DNA from: Zeugodacus cucurbitae
Taxonomy: Eukaryota; Arthropoda; Insecta; Diptera; Tephritidae
Assembly (NCBI RefSeq): GCF_028554725.1
Contig: NC_071670.1
Location: forward strand, 56,760,501 to 56,824,500
Direction of reading: 5' to 3'
Length of the DNA: 64,000 nucleotides
Part shown: in pieces, positions 11,507 to 23,865 of the stretch
Position numbering within the stretch: the first letter of the stretch is position 1
How the letters are laid out: every line of letters begins with the position of its first letter
Position numbers and translations under genes: made by a program
The notes under the pieces: generated by a model
The model's input: only the letters and a program-made list of their open reading frames with translations
Database searches by the model: none
What the model was told of the DNA's origin: nothing

Positions 11507-12312
11507 CAAATTGGCAATTATCTCCCTTCCGCTTTTTTGAATTTCGGGCTATGTATAAAGCCCTACAGAGCTCGTATCTGGCTGCTTGATGTTTGGGTGC
11601 CGCATGATTTGACGCAAAAAACCCTTCTGGACCGAATCAACGCCTGCGGTATGCTGTTGAACGAACTCGACCCATTTTTGAAACGGATGGTGACTGGCGA
11701 CGAAAAATGGATCACATACGACAATATCAGGCGAAAAAGGCCGTGGTCGAAGGCCGGTGAATCATTCCAAACGGTGGCCAAGCCGGGATTGACGGCCAGG
11801 TTTTGATGTGTGTTTAGTGGGATTGGAAGGGAATCATCCTCTATGAGCTGCTCCCATATGGCCAAACGCTTAATTCTACCATCTACTGCGAACAACTGGA
11901 CCGCTTAAAGCAGGCGATCGACCAGAAACGTCCAGAATTGGTCAACCGGCAGGGTGCAGTGTTCCACCAGCACAACTCCAGGCCACACACTTCGTTGATG
12001 AGTCGTCAGTAGAAGGGAGGTTTTATCGCATCCACCATATAGCCCGGACATAGCGCCAAGTGATTACCACCTGTTCCTCTCCATGGCGAACGCCCCTGGT
12101 GGTGTAAAGTTGAACTCAAAAGTGGCTGTCCGAGATCTTCGCAAATAAGGAGCGGGGCTTCTACGAGGTGGGTATTGTGAAGTTGTCATCTAGATGGAAA
12201 CAGATTATCAAACGAAACGGCGCGTATTTGAACTAAATCCGATCACTGTAACAATTTTTATAAAGCATTGAATAAAGAGCAAAGCAAAGCGGACGGGAGA
12301 TATTTGCCAACC
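11507..12312 (+). mobile_element. Decayed, internally deleted mariner (DD34D) element
   Basis: The ends are inverted: TTGGCAATTATCTCCC at 11511 and, on the opposite strand at the right end, TTGGCAAATATCTCCC. TA is available at both borders. The plus strand encodes a mariner transposase relic: DVWVPHDLTQ, LLDRINACG, MVTGDEKWITYDN (first catalytic D), then after stops and shifts, TIYCEQLDRLKQAIDQKRPEL and FHQHNSRPHTSLM, then HPPYSPD-type codons. The second catalytic Asp of the HQDN motif is His here. The N-terminal DNA-binding half is missing, so the element is about 800 bases instead of about 1.3 kb. It is clearly inactive. The closest relative in the window is the copy at 16.0-16.9 kb. Confidence 0.85.
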
Positions 12313-14625
12313 TATATTATCGAGCGAGAGACAAAATATTAAAGGAACATGACTGGAAGCCATTCTGTGGTTGATTCAGTTGTCAGTGAAAATTCATTTT
12401 TGGAAAATAATGCATTTTTTCCGATTTATGGGCATGAGTCACTTTTGATTCTCTACCACGCATTCGCGACCCACTGTGCTGCAATGCATCACCAACAACA
12501 CACATCCATCTCCATCAGACCGACTGCAATTTATTTGCAAAACAATAGATTTTGTTTGTGCCATTTCGCTCACTTGTTGTCTTTATTATTCTTATTGTTA
12601 TTGTTATTGTAACTGTTGTTTACGGTTTTCCTTTTGTCTCTCATTCGATTGATTATTTATGATTGTGGTTTTGTGTCACAATAACAGCAGCAACAACAAC
12701 AACTGCTGCCGGCCGCTGACAAAGTGAGCAATGAATTTTTGACGATTTCACCAACGAATATTGTTTGGCCATATTAAATTTCATTGATTTGTTGTCATTA
12801 AGCGACCAACAAACCGTACACCACTACGCTACCAACACCACTGCTCGCCACCGCTGAGTAATTATGTGGTTTAGTGTGCGCGGGGGAGCGTGCGTTCAGC
12901 GCAGCTTACTTCGATGTATGCTTTGTTGCATTGCGTTCACAGCTGCTGACTTACTATTGTTGTTTTATTCCTGCTGTTGTTGTTGTTGTTGTCTGGTTGA
13001 TTCGATGCGGTTGCCGTCCAGCTGGTTGGTTGCTTGCTCGGTTGCTCGGTCGGTGGGTTAGCGTTGCCGGTTTGTTTGATTTCGCATTCGCATTTTGATG
13101 TTCCATTGGCCTGAATATTTCAATTAGTTGCAATTAGTATTGTTGCTGTGGTGTTTGTGGGCAACATGGCGATTGCACTCAATTGCCCGCTGCCCGATAA
13201 CAACAACAATAACAACTACAGTGGGATTCAAGTGAATATGTAAGTAAATGTGTAGTTATGCATGCAAGTAGGTTTGTTGTTGCAATTTACAACAACAATA
13301 CCACATTACAACAACAAACAAAGAACAACCACTCCAACATGCATTGTCATTGTTGTTACCGTTAAGCTCTGTTGATGGCTGTTATTTTTTATTGTTGTTC
13401 GATTGAATGTTGTGAAGCTGCGCTGTTGCATTGTAAGGGTGTGTGTATGTATATATAAAGGTGTATATATCTGTGGTTGTGCATATTATTGCAGTTGTTT
13501 GCATTTTAATTGCCGTCACTAAAAGTGCGCTGCTGGCCATTGTTATTGTTTTTTGTACATATGTATAATGCAATTTTGTTGTTGTTGCGGATGCTGCAGT
13601 TGATGCCGTTACTCGCTGCTGTTCATTGCAATAACCTTTTATTGTTGGGGTTTTCAGCGTTGGTTTTTGTTGTTGTTGGCGCTACTTTAAAATTGTTGCT
13701 GCTGCTTTTTTGTCAGCATTGTTGTTGTTTTTGGTGTTTTTTATGTTTTTCACTTCACTGTTACCCACAACTCAGCGCTGCCAGCAGCACATTCCCACGC
13801 TTGCCTTTTTCCACCTTCTGCTTTGTTTTACACGATTGTTTTTGTTATTGTTATTTTTTTTATTTTCGCCTCGTTGCAACGTTTTGTTCCGCTTCCGGTT
13901 TTGCAATTGCTGTTTCTTTCATTCTTAACGCTAGCGACCAACCAACCGACCGCCCGAACAAAGTAATTGTTTCAATTGTTGTGGCACAGAAAATCTGCTG
14001 TTTTATGAGTTTTACTTTTGCCGAGCTGTAAATACAGTTAACTATTGAACACGATATAAATACATACACTCTCATATATATGTGCAACTATGGCGAAACT
14101 CATCTATACTGTGACAAATGCTGTAAATATAGTCAACGAATCACTTAAAGCGTCCGAAGTGTACTTAAACGGTCGGGTTTTTAATTGAATGACTCAAAGT
14201 GCATGCTTTCAAATATGTGGTTTAGTGGTGAATCTACGTGCACAATTGCGATTAAAGTACCACAGATGGATAGCTTTTCATGTAGAAATTAAATCTATCA
14301 ACACAACAGTCATTTGACGCAACAATAAAAATGATGTAATAACTCTAGAGACTAGTCAATGTCTTTAAAGTAGATAAGCTTATGCAAAAATCATCAAGCA
14401 TATTTATTTTTATTAAGGCTCGATAAAAAGACGGTCTTACTATAGCTTTATTGGCATAAAACTAACATATAGTTTCCATAATGTTTAAAGTTGAGCCCAA
14501 CATTCAAAATAAAACTTACAAACTTATTCTTCCTTACTGCAATCATAGCAGAGAAGTCCTGATGATGTTCTTGTTGTTGTGGTTTAAAACAAAATTCCCA
14601 CATAAATTCGAGGAATGTTGGAGAT
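12313..14625. other. TTG/CAA-rich non-coding island
   Basis: Rich in (TTG)n, TGC and CAACAACAA blocks (12660-14000), a pattern usual in fly introns and regulatory DNA. The longest open frame (13510-14031 plus strand) is Leu, Cys and Phe from translated TTG/TGC/TTT repeats and has no domain. About 12860-13090 is the GC-richest part, with a possible GAGA/CG-type promoter composition, but I find no convincing start site. Confidence 0.5.
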
Positions 14626-14631
14626 TTGACA

Positions 14632-14787
14632 GCTGCTTTCGACAGCACCAAAAGAAGCTGCCTTTATGCCGAGATGTCTGAATTTGGTATCCCCTCAAAA
14701 CTAATACGGCTGTGTAAGCTGACGTTGAGCAACACCAAAAGCTCCGTCAGGATCGGGAAGGACCTCTCCGAGCACTTAACTCTTTCC
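14632..14787 (+). pseudogene. Non-LTR reverse-transcriptase fragment
   Basis: A 50-residue stretch reads AFDSTKRSCLYAEMSEFG, then IPSKLIRLCKLTLSNT, then SSVRIGKDLSEHL. This is the central RT block around the first conserved Asp (AFDS) through the segment just before the usual FRQGDPLS motif, which is absent. No other RT motif is found within reach, and the match stops abruptly on both sides. It is a scrap of a non-LTR element, not tied to the RNase H-bearing relics elsewhere in the window. Confidence 0.7.
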
Positions 14788-16034
14788 TTGCAACATTCTT
14801 ACGTACCCATAAGCCATAAAAATTCCGATTTATATTCGAGTACTCTTTCTCCGTTTTAATAGTTTCGAATGTTATGAAGTTATATACGGCATTAAACATA
14901 AATACAATTGCTTATCGTAAGATACGACAATGATGATCTTTTTCTGTCAACGAATAAATAATGGCATTGATAAAGAATCGATATTGATCACATCTTCCCT
15001 CCATCAAACTAACTTGCATTTTAAGAATTTAATCATAGACTTTCCCCGTTTAAAACTATTAGTTGTCAAAAATCACGAAAGAAATGGGCAGAAATAACAA
15101 CGTGGACCTCGAGAACTCGGAAGCAAGCAACCACTATTTTCAGTAAATTCTACAAAGACCGACCAAACTACCATGTACTGAAAAAAAGCGTCCTTGAAGA
15201 GCATCAACGTGTGAGAGGAAATAGTAGTAGAAGTATATTGGTAACGTTTTATGGACGTAAAATTTGAAAACTGTTTTTTTTTTTACGTTAGGTTCGATGG
15301 CTGTTCCCAAAGTAAACACACTTCGGCAGTCCTTTGTGATGCCAAAATTGTACACCTTCACTTAAATTTAAGCATCGACAAAGCGCCCAGAACCTACCAA
15401 AAATCTACAGAAGTCTATAGCACTAAGTCTGTACAACGTGTTTCAGTTTCAAAGCGGCTTATCCATGCGATGGTATTATGGAAAAAAAGTAATCTCATCA
15501 AACCCATTTTTAATAACTAAACCCAAAAATTTCCGTTACAAAAGTTTATTCTTTTAATAAGACCATCTCCTTAAATTCACCAAAACATTAATATGAAATA
15601 TTCCATTACCCTCTATTACTCATATAACAGCAGTTTTGATATTGATAATATAAAAATGTGGCACGTGGCTATTTTACGATCATTGACCGGCCTAATGGCC
15701 AGCAACACTTAGCCATTTAGCGTGAAACGTGAAGTATTGTTTTAAGTACAAAAAATGCATCAACCGATTGAAGCCTGATTAGAAAATGGTGAAAGTACAA
15801 AGAGAGCCTAGAATATTGATTCTATTTGTCGCTTACGTGCTCTCCACCGAATTGGTCAACTGATAATAATGGACAAAAGCAGAATAGACACAATACGAAC
15901 GCAAATAACATACATGTGTGGTATATAGAGATATATTTACTATGTGTTAGAGGTTACAGTGTGCGTCATTTTCTTAGACCCATTTGTACTGTACTAAAAT
16001 ATTGTCTTCTTAGAGAAAATGTAATTTTTTAGTT
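14788..16034. other. Non-coding stretch
   Basis: No gene or repeat end recognised. AT-rich, with short open frames lacking domains. Confidence 0.5.
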
Positions 16035-16876
16035 AGTTGAGACAAACGGATTAGCCAGCCGGCGGAAGGCCTATGACGACGAATACCGATCAAATCATGG
16101 AAAACATCAAGTTAGACTGGCATATGGCATCTCGTGACATCGCCCAGGAGATGTGAGTTAGTTACCAAACCATTTTAAACCATATGCAAAAGGCTGGATA
16201 CACAAAAAGGCGTGATGTTTGGGTGCCGTATGATTTGATGCAAAAAAACCTTCTGGACCGAATCAACGCCTAACGCCCGCGATATGCTGTTGATCGAACT
16301 CGACCCATTCTTGAAGCGGATGTTGACTGGCGACGAAAAATGGATTACATATCAAGCGAAAACGGTAGTGGTCGAAGGCCGGTGAATCGTCCCAAACAGT
16401 GGATTGACGGCCAGGAAGGTTTGCTGTGTGTTTGGTGGGATTGGAAGGAAATCATCGACTAACAACAGACGGTCGACCAGAAGCGTCCAGAATTGGCCAA
16501 CAGGAAGGGTGTAGTGTTTCACCAGGACAACGCCAGACCACACACTTCGTTGATGACTCGTCAGAAGCTACGGGAGCTCCGATGGAAGTTTTTATCGCAT
16601 CCACCATATAGCCCGGACATAGCTCCAAGTGATTACCACCTGTTCCTGTCCATGGCGAGCGCCTTTGGTGGGGTAAAGTTGAACTCAAAAGAGGCTTGTG
16701 AAAAGTGGCTGTCCGAGTTCTTCGCAAATGAGGAGCGGGGCTTCTAAGATGTGGGTATTATGAAGTTGCCGTCTATATGGAAACAGATTATGGAACCAAA
16801 TTCTATCACTATACCACTTTTTATAAAGCATTGAATACAGACCAAAGCAAAGCGACCGGGAGATATTTGCCAACCT
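16035..16876 (+). mobile_element. Decayed mariner (DD34D) element, 3' half well preserved
   Basis: The right end matches the other mariner (TTGGCAAATATCTCCC read from the right), but no matching left inverted repeat is present, so it is truncated on the left. Coding relics in order are SRDIAQEM (second helix-turn-helix, then a TGA), NHMQKAGYTKRRDVWVP, LLDRINA, TGDEKWI, and an open 84-residue block (16493-16747) with HQDNARPHTSL and PYSPDIAPSDYHLF. This block keeps the second and third catalytic Asp 34 residues apart, hence DD34D. Several stops and small deletions lie upstream, and the first-Asp region is shifted. It cannot be active. Confidence 0.85.
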
Positions 16877-19045
16877 AATATTAAGTTTTAGAGGGCCGTT
16901 GTTAAGAAACTTCTCCTGCTTTATCCAGACCATTTTATTGATCTTAATACAGCCGCCGGTAGTTCTGTCAAAGGGAGAAAGGAAAAAGTCTGACAGTGAA
17001 TAAAACTGTCAGTACGATAGTATATTCTACCTAACAGAAACAGATTTGGATTTATATCCGAACACGGAGTGTAAACTCGACAGAATTCCATCGAATTTTT
17101 TGGGCATGTTTTCTACCGCTAGAACAAAAACAAACTCTTCATTTTCAATCTGCCGTCAGACATGAATCTTGGTTGTCATGTCTCAGTTGACTGTGAGAAC
17201 TCTGAAGTAACCATTTCGTCTATGAAGGAACCAGAAATAAAAGATCAGTCTTCCACCATTGGAAGCCTCTTGATAACTTGTGCTTTTTGAACTGAGTGGA
17301 GGTTAGAGAGCCAAGACAGTTCTCTTAACAAAAAAAAACAGTAAATAGAGTATATCTTCATACCCATTATTTTACATCATACAGAAGAGTTTATGACACG
17401 CTAACTTAGTTCTTCGAATATTTTGAAAACATATTTGCAGAAAATTTAAAATTTAGGCCTTTGAATATCGATTTGGCAAATAGGCCTTTTATTATTTTCC
17501 TTCCTGAGGTTAAATATATGACGCGTACTGTATACAGTATGTGTATAAGCTCTTAGATGGACATAGATACGTGAAATTTTCCACGCCGCATGTCTCATTT
17601 AGCCTAAGAGATCTCCACACACATGCACACAAATCCATCCATACGCGTGCACTCCAATACAAACGTATTGTACGATGGACAAAAAGAGTACAGGCAAACT
17701 GATAACCAATAATAGATAATGGCATTTTGTTGTTACATTCGCTTGTCGCCACCGCCACCGCCGTGCTGTGCTGCAATTGATGCGGCACGTTGCACGAACG
17801 AATAAGCGCCAAGTGAGCGTAACACTGTGTGTACTAGCGCTGAAATATCATGAAACAAAAGTAAAAGAGCATAGTATATTACATGCCACATGCCACATGC
17901 AACAGCGCGGGGTTAGGGGTAAACTGGAAAAAATGGCAAGGGCGTTTAATGTTTGACTTTCACCAATTTGCGGCACACACTGCTCCCCAAATTAACGCAA
18001 CGAAAAATGCGCTGTTATTAACATGCAACACGGCGGCTACTGATATAGCACAACGCCAGCGTATGTAAGTAGAGTCATTTGAGGTGACTGTGGGGGGGGG
18101 ACTGAACGCGTGCTCCAAATGTACGTGGGTTTTTTTGAGTGTGTGTGTGTGTATGTGTGTGTGCTGCGGCAACCACAATACGCGATTAATGTTTGGTGTG
18201 TGCATACGTGTAGCCGAAAATGAAAAATCGAACGTGTGGCATGCAATACAACCACACACATACGCGCCGCGCCGTGTGTTGCTGCCACTTAGTAAATTTG
18301 CTTTACGCGCTCGCTTCAGTTTCAGCTTCAGCTTTGTGGCAACACTCGACAGCATCAGTACAGCTACTGCTGGTTTTACTGCTGCGTTAAGCCCACTTCA
18401 ATAACGGAGTAATCCAATATATTGCTTGCCATATGCAACAACAACGACACACACACACACACTGGCACACCAACCAATAATAATATGCGTACGAGCGCGC
18501 TCAACGTCCAACGCTTTGTTGGCATATGAATTGAATGGACAAGCGGGCGTGCAACCGCGTGCGCTGTGTTGCACGTGCCACAGTATCTCCTCAACAACAA
18601 CATGCGCGCACTTATCGCCCGCAAAGAAGCTGTGTTGCACTTATTTCCACGCTCTTCGCCCCACTTCTCATCGGCTATCTTTTTTTGTTTCCGCTGTGGC
18701 ATACAAATTTCCTTTTGTTGCAAGCGGCCAGCGTACAAATTTAATAAAAATAAAAACAATTTCCTCGCGAGTGTGATTGTGTGTGTGTGCTAGGGCATTG
18801 CCAAATGTTGCTTACATGTCGCTGTTCGCTGCTTGGCAAAGCCATAACTCTAATGCAACCCCATATTGACTGCTGCATTCACACACATATCTGCATGTTC
18901 GTGTATGTGTGTGCCACTTTATATGGTGGTCGCGTGCATGTCGTAGGTGCTGAAAATATATTGGTTTGATTATTATCAATGCTACAACCAAGCGCCGTAT
19001 GCAATTACCCTAGCAATTGCATACGTTTATTTATTTATGAATATA
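16877..19045. other. Non-coding stretch with a GC-richer island
   Basis: About 17.6-18.9 kb is GC-richer with many GTGTGT, CACACA and GCGC words and several overlapping open frames on both strands. None has a recognisable domain, and their openness follows from the simple sequence. The G run at 18092-18100 and (GT)n near 18140 are simple sequence. Regulatory DNA is plausible. Confidence 0.45.
18139..18163. repeat. (GT)n microsatellite
   Basis: Near-perfect GT repeat with one interruption. A partner CA tract lies at 18446-18462. Confidence 0.85.
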
Positions 19046-19935
19046 CAGGGTCTTTAATAGGGATCGATCGGCATTACCGGAGCAAAGTATTTGATCAGCA
19101 CCCGAAAGCATAAAAATCACGCGATCATGAATGATCATGAATAATAATGAATGGTTACCTAAGATCCTCTCAATTAGGTCCAAGTAGGGATCTTATCCTC
19201 CAAACTGTGGGTCGTACATACAGGGCTTTTCATTGGGATACAATAGATCAACACCAATAAGTCGAAAAATTACGAGATCATGAATGGTAAGGAAATAAGG
19301 GTTTAAAATCTAGGGTTTGCTCAGTTAGGCCACCTTTATCATACAGACGAAAGCCCTAAGGAACGGTTCAAACATACATATATGTGGACCATAGTAAAGC
19401 CAATCTGATCTTTTAATTAAAAAGTACCAAGTAAATACATCAAGAAACTCCCAACGTGGACTCGTCCAAAAGAATACCGAAAAAACACTCTTCGAGACTG
19501 AATTTAGAGTCGAATTCTAGAAGCATCGAAAAGAGTTGAATGTCAGTACTTTTTAAGACCTTTCTCTATCAGGTTTACTCATATAACGACTTCTATGTAG
19601 ATATAATTAGGATCCTAAGATAAAATTATAACTTGAAATTCAATAAGGAGGCTAAGTTTGTTTTTTCGGGTAACTTTAAAATTTTTGTCCAAATGCTCTC
19701 TGACTTAGCTTCGGAACTTTTGAGAAATCCAATGTGGAATACAAGCCACATATTGGAGACTGAAAGGTCTGTGATTTCGGTTGTCTTCAAATTTTATACC
19801 ATCCGACCCTGAAAAAAACTTTTCTTATAGAGATTTCTGGGACCGCCAAAGGCTGCTATCTTGTCCGGTTGTCGGTTCAGGTTCCCATAAAAACCTTTCA
19901 ATTATTACCGATATCACTTTTTTGAAACACCCTTT
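19046..19935. repeat. Possible TIR element or diverged direct repeats
   Basis: TACAGGGTCTTTAATAGGG at 19047 and, from the right, TAAAGGGTGTTTCAAAA near 19934 could be degraded inverted ends. A direct partial repeat of the left end starts near 19214 (ACAGGGCTTTTCATTGGG), and both share a GATCATGAATG block about 85 bases on. No transposase is visible. The family is unknown to me. Confidence 0.3.
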
Positions 19936-20835
19936 ATATACATATATTGAAAATATGTATATATTGTTTGTACTCTCCCAAAATACCCGCTCGCTGTGCT
20001 ATCAATGAGCTGTAATAAATTGTAAATGATCCTTTTCCCTCCACTCCACTTTAGCGCTCCGCCCTGCCATCCGTCTTGCCATAACGCCCCTGCCACGCCA
20101 TTCTTTCGCCTTTCTCCGTGCGTATTTTATTGTTCGAAAACTAATTAGTGCGGCATTGCACATTTTTCAAATCTTATTGGCATCTAATTGACACTAAAGC
20201 AATGAAGATATTCTCAGTTAGTATTTTATTGCTCACAATTGAGAGACAATTTTCATTCTAGGCATTCATTCAGTGGCGCTTATTGGTTGTGTGAAAGGGC
20301 TCGAGCTTTGTTTGTATATATGTATGTGTGACGCAGTGTTGCTAACAAATATTGGAATTTTGATGATTAATTAAATAAATTGATTTATCTGTAGATTTTA
20401 TTAAGCTGTTGGATATGATTAAACAAATTTTGTATGACTCCATACAGTTCATAGTGGTTCAAGGTTTAATAATCTGAAAGTGAGGTTTTTTATAGATCTG
20501 GTTCGTTCGTTTCATACCTATTTACAAGTTAATGCTATTAATATGTTATAGGCGAAATCAGACCAGACTATTTTCTTATCCCAACGATTGAGATAAATTC
20601 AGACTTTATGATCCATAACCTCATTTTTCATCTTGATTTTTCACAGGCATTCGGACCATTTTTCTCATTCCACAAATACTTTCACTTTATTGTCTTACCT
20701 TTATTAACACCATATTTTTTTAAAAGAAATCGGCATAAATGATCAACTTATCACTTCTGTTCTCCATATCGAAAAACCTTATATCACTTCTTCAGAAATA
20801 CACCCTCATTTTCCAGAGTCTATAGGGAATTACTA
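19936..20835. other. AT-rich non-coding stretch
   Basis: Nothing recognisable. Confidence 0.5.
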
Positions 20836-20837
20836 TA

Positions 20838-21455
20838 CAGTGGTACCTCGACATCCGAGTTTAATTCGTTCCGCAACCTTGCTCGTATCTTGAATTACTC
20901 GTATTTTCCCCATACAAAATAATTGAACTACCATTAATCCGTTCCAACCTCCAAAATGTCACGCCAGTTATTTTTGTTATGTGGTTTTGAATAATAAAAA
21001 CGTATTTATAAATATCAAATATTTATTACACAAAAACAAAAAAGAGAATGTAAAGAAATAAATTAGATATCCTCATTGGTCTTTGCTTTTTTCGCTACAT
21101 TTTTCTCGCTTTCACCTGTAGGCCGTTTAGAAAAAAACATGTCCAAGGAGGTTTGTTTCTTCCTCCCTCTCAGAATGTTCTGGATATGAGTTAGGCAACT
21201 GTCATTAAAAAGGTCAGATGCACGACCTGTTGCAACTTTTTCAGGGTGTTTTTTTCCACGAACTGTGAAACTCTCTCCCACATTCCTAAGATCTCTTTTA
21301 TCTCACTTGTAGAAATAACCTCTTCCTCTGACTCTGACCAAACCGAACTCGTATCTCGAATTTCGCTCGTAACTAAAAACAAAAAATCACTTGCTCGTCG
21401 GCTCGTATCTCGAAAAACTCGTATGTTGGAGCACTCGTATGTCGAGGTACCACTG
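20838..21455 (-). mobile_element. Tigger/pogo-type element, internally deleted
   Basis: The ends form an inverted repeat: CAGTGGTACCTCGACATCCG on the left and CAGTGGTACCTCGACATACG from the right, with TA on both sides (20836-20837, 21456-21457). On the minus strand the last part of a Tigger-like transposase can be read: EEVISTSEIKEILGMWERV, SQFVEK, then after a one-base shift HPEKVATGRASDLFND, LTHIQNILRGRKKQTSLD, MFFSKRP and a stop at 21063. This is the C-terminal tail downstream of the DDE domain. The DNA-binding and catalytic parts are missing. At 618 bases it is a deletion derivative. The shift lies in the T run at 21249-21255. Confidence 0.85.
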
Positions 21456-21457
21456 TA

Positions 21458-22800
21458 CATATATTCGCTTTAACTGAAATAATAATTTATTAATTATGAA
21501 TTATCGTTCAATAAGTCCAATTCTAACGTCAGTGGACTTTCTGAATTTGTCGCATAAATAAACTATAAAGACATCGACTAAGGCATATCGATGAACCCCG
21601 CATACATGGATCAACTCTTTATTTTGAATCCCATAAATCATCATCGTCATACCAAGACATCGCAACCTTTACTTTATTAACGAAGTCTTTCAAAATGTAT
21701 CTTATAACTAATATCACTGTCTAGGAATGCTCTGATCCAGATGCTGCGTCATCTGAAAAATATTAACTAGTAATGGAAATGTTTAGGACAGTGCATTGAA
21801 CTCTCCACTCTAAAAAAATATTATGTCACTATATGGACCACACTTTGTATAGCTATGAATACATTCACATAAATCTTAATAAAAAATCTCACTTGTCGGA
21901 AATTTGTCGAAGCAGACGCCATAAAGTCTGCTCGAGATTGTCTTGATTTAAAGACCGGTACTTAAAAAACTTGGACTCAATCTCAAAAATGAGTTCAGTC
22001 AAGCTCACTCACAAAAGGTGGCACTATGGTTCGGAAGTGACCCAAGAGATCTATCTTAGACTAACTATTGGCAATTAAAATATAAAATATGAGATGAAAA
22101 CATATACAAGAGAAAAGATTGTTTGAAATACTTCTTGATTTTCATTCCTTCTTGATTTCTTGATTTTTGCTTAAATAAAAAAAATACTAATTTAAACTCA
22201 AATGCCTTAAAAACCTTATAAAATTAACACACACCTCACAAAATTGGCATTAGCCATCCAACAAAAGATTTCCCCTTTGCTAGCGTAAACAACACTCGTC
22301 GCCAAGCAGCACACGAGTCATACTTTAAATTCGCCCCAAAAATGTGGCATACTTTTAGGCTAACTCCCCCACGCACTGAGCCAACAAAACAGCTGTTCAC
22401 GCACAACATTTCTGCCACTCTTCGCCGCGCACACCAACTTCGCTGCTGTAACAAGACACACAAAAGAGAGCCACACAGTGCAAGCACACAGCTGAATTGC
22501 AGCAGAAAGAGAGCGCACTTGCCTGCTCACTGCTAAATGCACTGAGCGGCATTGCCAGCTGTGAATAACTCTGCTGCCTTCGATTCGCTGACTTACTAGC
22601 GCACTACTAAATTAAAGTAACAGAAGCAACAACAACTACTCAACATGTGCTCTAGCAGCTGGCTGAAAACTCTACTGGTGCTGCTGCAACGGCGACGCCG
22701 ACTGCTGCTACCTTCGTCATTCGTGTGACGTCGCATTCGGCTCTTCTGTGCTTGCGTTGTTTCTGTTGACGCTGCTGCTGCTGCTGCCGTGCCAGCTGCC
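21458..22800. other. Non-coding stretch leading into a promoter-like region
   Basis: Up to about 22200 it is plain AT-rich DNA. From 22240 it becomes GC-richer with GAGA-like words (AGAAAGAGAGCGC near 22504), CAACAACAAC and GCTGCTGCTGCTGCTGCC (22771-22788). No coding frame with a domain. Confidence 0.45.
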
Positions 22801-22807
22801 TGACACT

Positions 22808-22813
22808 TCAGTT
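22808..22813 (+). promoter_or_regulatory. Candidate initiator (TATA-less promoter)
   Basis: TCAGTT fits the fly initiator TCAKTY, with the A at 22810 as a possible +1. A partial MTE-like match (CGGTCGAAGC, about 6 of 10 positions) lies at +18 to +27. There is no TATA box and no good DPE. It sits at the switch from the GC-rich, GAGA-bearing upstream region to A-rich untranslated-looking sequence. Confidence 0.3.
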
Positions 22814-23865
22814 GTTTCTTAAAAGCCGGTCGAAGCTGTTGTACGGAGTCGGTTAGTGCGCGATCGATGTGAGAATTTCTATTTATTGGTGCTCGCTACC
22901 AACAATAACAGCAACAACAACACGCATTATCAAAGTGCGATGCATACGAATTTGTTTGTCGATTTACGAAGTTATTAAAAAGAGAGTTCGAAATATAATA
23001 AAAGTGAATTTATCCCGTGCGCGTGAAGAATTGAAATGAAAAAAGTATAGGCGCTTAATCTAAAGCGAATGCTGAATTAAACAATAAAAGCGCAAAATAT
23101 TTACAATTGTTTACATTCTTGTGGAGCCTCCTCCAAAAAAATAATAATTATCCACTGTGAAAGGTGAATTATATTAAATCGAATACGAAGTTAATGCAAA
23201 GCAACAAACAACGAAATTTGAAGTGAAGTACACACAACCTATTTAGCGACGAAAATTAAAGTGGCGTTGCAGAAGAAAAAGAATATGAGCAAGGCAAAGC
23301 TAGTAATTGAAGTGAAGTGAAAGAAAGTAACACGAAACTAGTGGCTAAAGTGTGGAAGAAGCAGCGCGGAGGCAAGCAAAGCAAAGCAAATGTCGAAAAG
23401 TCTGTAAGTGTGTAGCAGAGAAGTGCAAATGCAATTGGAGTAAATACATACACGACATACATACATACATACAGAAATAAATAAATATGTAATGAGTACA
23501 GTGTTGCGCTTTGAAATTGTTACAAATTAATTTAATTGGAGTACTCAACAAATGAAGTGAAATACAAATACAAAAGAAATATACCTATATTGAAAATAAC
23601 AAAACAACAAAAGCATAACCTAAACGAATTCGAAGTGTATGTGCAAGTATACATTGAAAAAAAATGAAATAAATCAAGTGAAATTGATGTGAGCGGAAAG
23701 TGTAATTGAAACAAAGTGAGAAATTAAAATAAAATAATTGAAAAAAGTTATTATTATTGTAAACAACTGAAATTAAATGGAATACTGCAGGCACAACTGG
23801 CAGCCAACAAACTTGTGTTAGTGCTAATGCTGAAACGTGCTAATTAATATTCAAATATAAAAAAG
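22810..23865 (+). other. Candidate 5' untranslated first exon
   Basis: About 1 kb with the composition of long fly 5' leaders on the plus strand: A- and AG-rich, many AAGTGAA words, few T runs, no conserved frame. It would end at AAAAG/GTAAAT (GT at 23866-23867). A second donor, AAG/GTACGT, lies at 24048 and fits the consensus at least as well. A partner acceptor could be 31292-31293. No coding sequence is seen. The claim rests on composition, a weak initiator and a donor, so transcript evidence would be decisive. Confidence 0.35.
23456..23473. repeat. (CATA)n microsatellite
   Basis: Four to five CATA units. Confidence 0.85.

Noticed and set aside
13510..14031. 173-residue open frame on the plus strand
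   Set aside because: It is a translation of TTG, TGC and TTT runs (Leu, Cys, Phe), with no domain and no splice or start context.
17960..18776. Several overlapping open frames of 80-131 residues on both strands
   Set aside because: Openness comes from GT/CA repeats and higher GC. The frames overlap each other on both strands and none shows a domain.
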